A stretch of 9,010 bases of DNA from the NCBI GenBank assembly GCA_036164085.1, contig JAYZJV010000025.1, forward strand, positions 1 through 9,010, given 5' to 3'. The first letter of the stretch is position 1. Each line of letters starts with the position of its first letter. Under the pieces are notes generated by a model. The model was given only the letters and a program-made list of their open reading frames with translations. It ran no database searches and was not told the origin of the DNA. The stretch is from TMED-70 sp036164085 (GTDB lineage: Bacteria; Chloroflexota; Dehalococcoidia; Lucifugimonadales; Lucifugimonadaceae). Made by a program: the position numbers and the translations under genes. Of this stretch, positions 8,013 to 9,010 are shown one piece after another.

Positions 8013-8918
8013 TTATTCATAATTTTGAGCATATTTTGTAACTATAAATCTTCCTATTAAGTTCATAATAAGTGTTAGGAAAAAAAGTAATAATCCAACC
8101 GCAAAAATACTGTTATACTCTACCGACCCTTGTGGGGTTTCTCCCTGACTAACCGTAACTATATAAGCTGTCATAGTTTGAATAGCATCAAGTGGATTTA
8201 ATGTAAGAGCAGGTTTCCCTCCAGCAGCAAGACTAACTATCATTGTTTCTCCTATAGCCCTTGAAATAGCTAAAATAAAAGAAGCCACCACTCCTGATAT
8301 TGCAGAAGGAAAAACAACTCTTAGCGCTACTTGATATCTTTTTGCTCCTAATCCATAAGCTGCTTCTCTTAAACTCATTGGAACTGCATTCATTGCATCT
8401 TCTGACAAGGTTGAAACCATTGGAATAATCATAATGCCCATTACTAAACCTGCACTTAATGCATTAAAAATAATTGTTTCTGGAAAAATTACTTGAATAA
8501 TAGGAGTAACAAAAGTCAAAGCAAAATATCCATAAACCACAGTAGGAATACCAGCTAAAATTTCTAATAGTGGTTTTATTATTTTTCTAACTCTTCGTGA
8601 AGCATATTCAGATAAATAAAAAGCACTTCCTAGTCCAAAAACCAAAGCAGTTATAGCAGCAATGAACGCTACTAAAAAAGTACCGTTAACCAAAGGAGAG
8701 ATTCCAAAATTTTGAGGGATGAATAATGGAGTCCATTCTAATCCAGTAAAAAACTCCGTAAAGCCTACTTCATGAAAAAATGGAACTGAGTTAATTGCTA
8801 AAATAGAAATTATACCTATTGTTGTAATTATTGAAATCAACCCACTTAGTCTCAATAAATTTAAAACTAAAATTTCTTCTATTCTTCTATTTCTAATTCC
8901 TCTAGGGTCGTGTTCCAT
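8013..8918 (-). CDS. pstC: phosphate ABC transporter permease PstC
   Basis: Membrane partner of PstA in the Pst phosphate importer. The 301-residue protein has a short charged cytoplasmic N-terminus (EHDPRGIRNRRIEE), a first helix at about 22-44, a periplasmic segment containing FFTGLEWTP (56-64), and a permease domain from about 78 to 292. Diagnostic motifs are EILAGIPTVVYGYFAL (119-134), the EAA coupling loop LREAAYGLGAKRYQ (183-196), and SRAIGETMIVSLAAG (219-233). The length and periplasmic segment fit PstC. It is the first gene of the pstC-pstA unit in this window, with a TATAAT box and a PHO-box-like direct repeat upstream. The ATG at 8918 lacks a visible Shine-Dalgarno; the leader is nearly pure A/T. 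pstS is not seen in the 92 bp upstream and may lie beyond the right edge or elsewhere. Confidence 0.95.
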   Translation of the reverse strand: MEHDPRGIRNRRIEEILVLNLLRLSGLISIITTIGIISILAINSVPFFHEVGFTEFFTGLEWTPLFIPQNFGISPLVNGTFLVAFIAAITALVFGLGSAFYLSEYASRRVRKIIKPLLEILAGIPTVVYGYFALTFVTPIIQVIFPETIIFNALSAGLVMGIMIIPMVSTLSEDAMNAVPMSLREAAYGLGAKRYQVALRVVFPSAISGVVASFILAISRAIGETMIVSLAAGGKPALTLNPLDAIQTMTAYIVTVSQGETPQGSVEYNSIFAVGLLLFFLTLIMNLIGRFIVTKYAQNYE

Positions 8919-8947
8919 TAATAATTTTATTAATATAATTTACTAAT

Positions 8948-8953
8948 ATTATA
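8948..8953 (-). promoter_or_regulatory. -10 box of the pstC promoter
   Basis: A perfect minus-strand TATAAT, placing a start site near 8941 and a leader of about 20 nt before the pstC ATG. There is no good TTGACA-like -35 at 16-18 bp; that position is taken by the proximal half of the PHO-box-like repeat. The proximal repeat ends about 19 bp upstream of this hexamer, somewhat further than in E. coli pstS, so the spacing is a caveat. TATAAT can occur by chance in DNA this AT-rich. Confidence 0.5.
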
Positions 8954-8972
8954 TAGACCCTTCCAAAGATTA

Positions 8973-8992
8973 TGTTAAGAAGGAGTTAAGAA
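8973..8992 (-). promoter_or_regulatory. candidate PHO box upstream of pstC (11-bp-period direct repeat)
   Basis: On the minus strand TTCTTAAC occurs twice exactly (8992-8985 and 8981-8974) with an 11-bp period. It can be read as TTAACT, five bases, TTAACA. Two roughly TTAACA hexamers about 5 bp apart are the Bacillus subtilis PhoP binding pattern, and an 11-bp period is also general for E. coli-type PHO boxes. The repeat covers the place where a -35 would be expected relative to the TATAAT box, as in activator-dependent Pho promoters. An A/T-tract (8993-9010) lies just upstream. Together with the pstC-pstA context this supports PhoP/PhoB-type control; no regulator gene is in the window. Confidence 0.6.
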
Positions 8993-9010
8993 ATTTTTGT
9001 TTTTTTTCTT

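Noticed and set aside
8959..8983. Inverted repeat CCTTC...GAAGG between the pstC -10 box and the PHO-like repeat
   Set aside because: Only 5-bp arms with a 15-bp spacer and partial overlap with the direct repeat; too weak to call an operator or hairpin.
8980..9010. Possible plus-strand gene start (AAGGAG followed by a TTG near 8997)
   Set aside because: The spacing to the TTG is long and only a few codons, mostly Phe, are visible before the edge; the sequence is better explained as the PHO-like repeat and an A-tract on the other strand.

Overview
The window is strongly AT-rich bacterial chromosome, with A/T-ending codons, lysine/asparagine/isoleucine-rich proteins and very short intergenic gaps. 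It carries eight protein-coding genes and no RNA genes, mobile elements, CRISPR arrays or long repeats that I can see. No stretch over 100 bases lies outside genes. Compact packing, low GC and housekeeping content suggest a free-living, streamlined, probably marine bacterium. A low-GC marine Chloroflexota (SAR202-like) or a similar planktonic lineage is my guess, at low confidence, because no rRNA or other taxonomic marker is present.

Layout, left to right. (1) 1-827 (+): the 3' part of a TIGR01777/YfcH-type NAD(P)-binding SDR-family protein, cut by the left edge. (2) 820-3465 (-): a complete AcnA-type aconitase of the TCA cycle, overlapping gene 1 tail-to-tail by 8 bp. (3) A 74-bp divergent gap, then 3540-4808 (+): a 12-helix MFS transporter resembling the monocarboxylate/oxalate-formate branch. 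(4) 4860-5843 (-): a UxuA-like (mannonate dehydratase family) TIM-barrel metalloenzyme, convergent with the MFS gene. (5) A 41-bp divergent gap, then 5885-6643 (+): a TatD-family metal-dependent hydrolase. (6) 6644-7147 (-): an EVE-domain (PUA-like) protein whose stop codon abuts the TatD stop with no spacer. (7) 7188-8009 and 8013-8918 (-): pstA and pstC, the two permease subunits of the high-affinity phosphate ABC transporter, transcribed pstC to pstA. (8) 8919-9010: the pstC upstream region, with a TATAAT -10 box and an 11-bp-period direct repeat that reads as a PHO box.

How the genes fit together. pstC-pstA form a clear operon with a recognisable phosphate-starvation type promoter. pstB (ATPase) is not downstream of pstA, and the EVE-domain gene takes that place on the same strand. 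The MFS transporter and the UxuA-like enzyme may be an uptake/catabolism pair for an organic acid or sugar acid, but they are convergent, so this rests on proximity alone. Aconitase, the SDR-family protein and the TatD hydrolase are ordinary housekeeping genes. I do not see an obviously new multi-gene system. The best leads are the PHO-box promoter, the pst operon lacking pstB next to an EVE-domain gene, and the altered HPCDPP motif in the UxuA-like enzyme.
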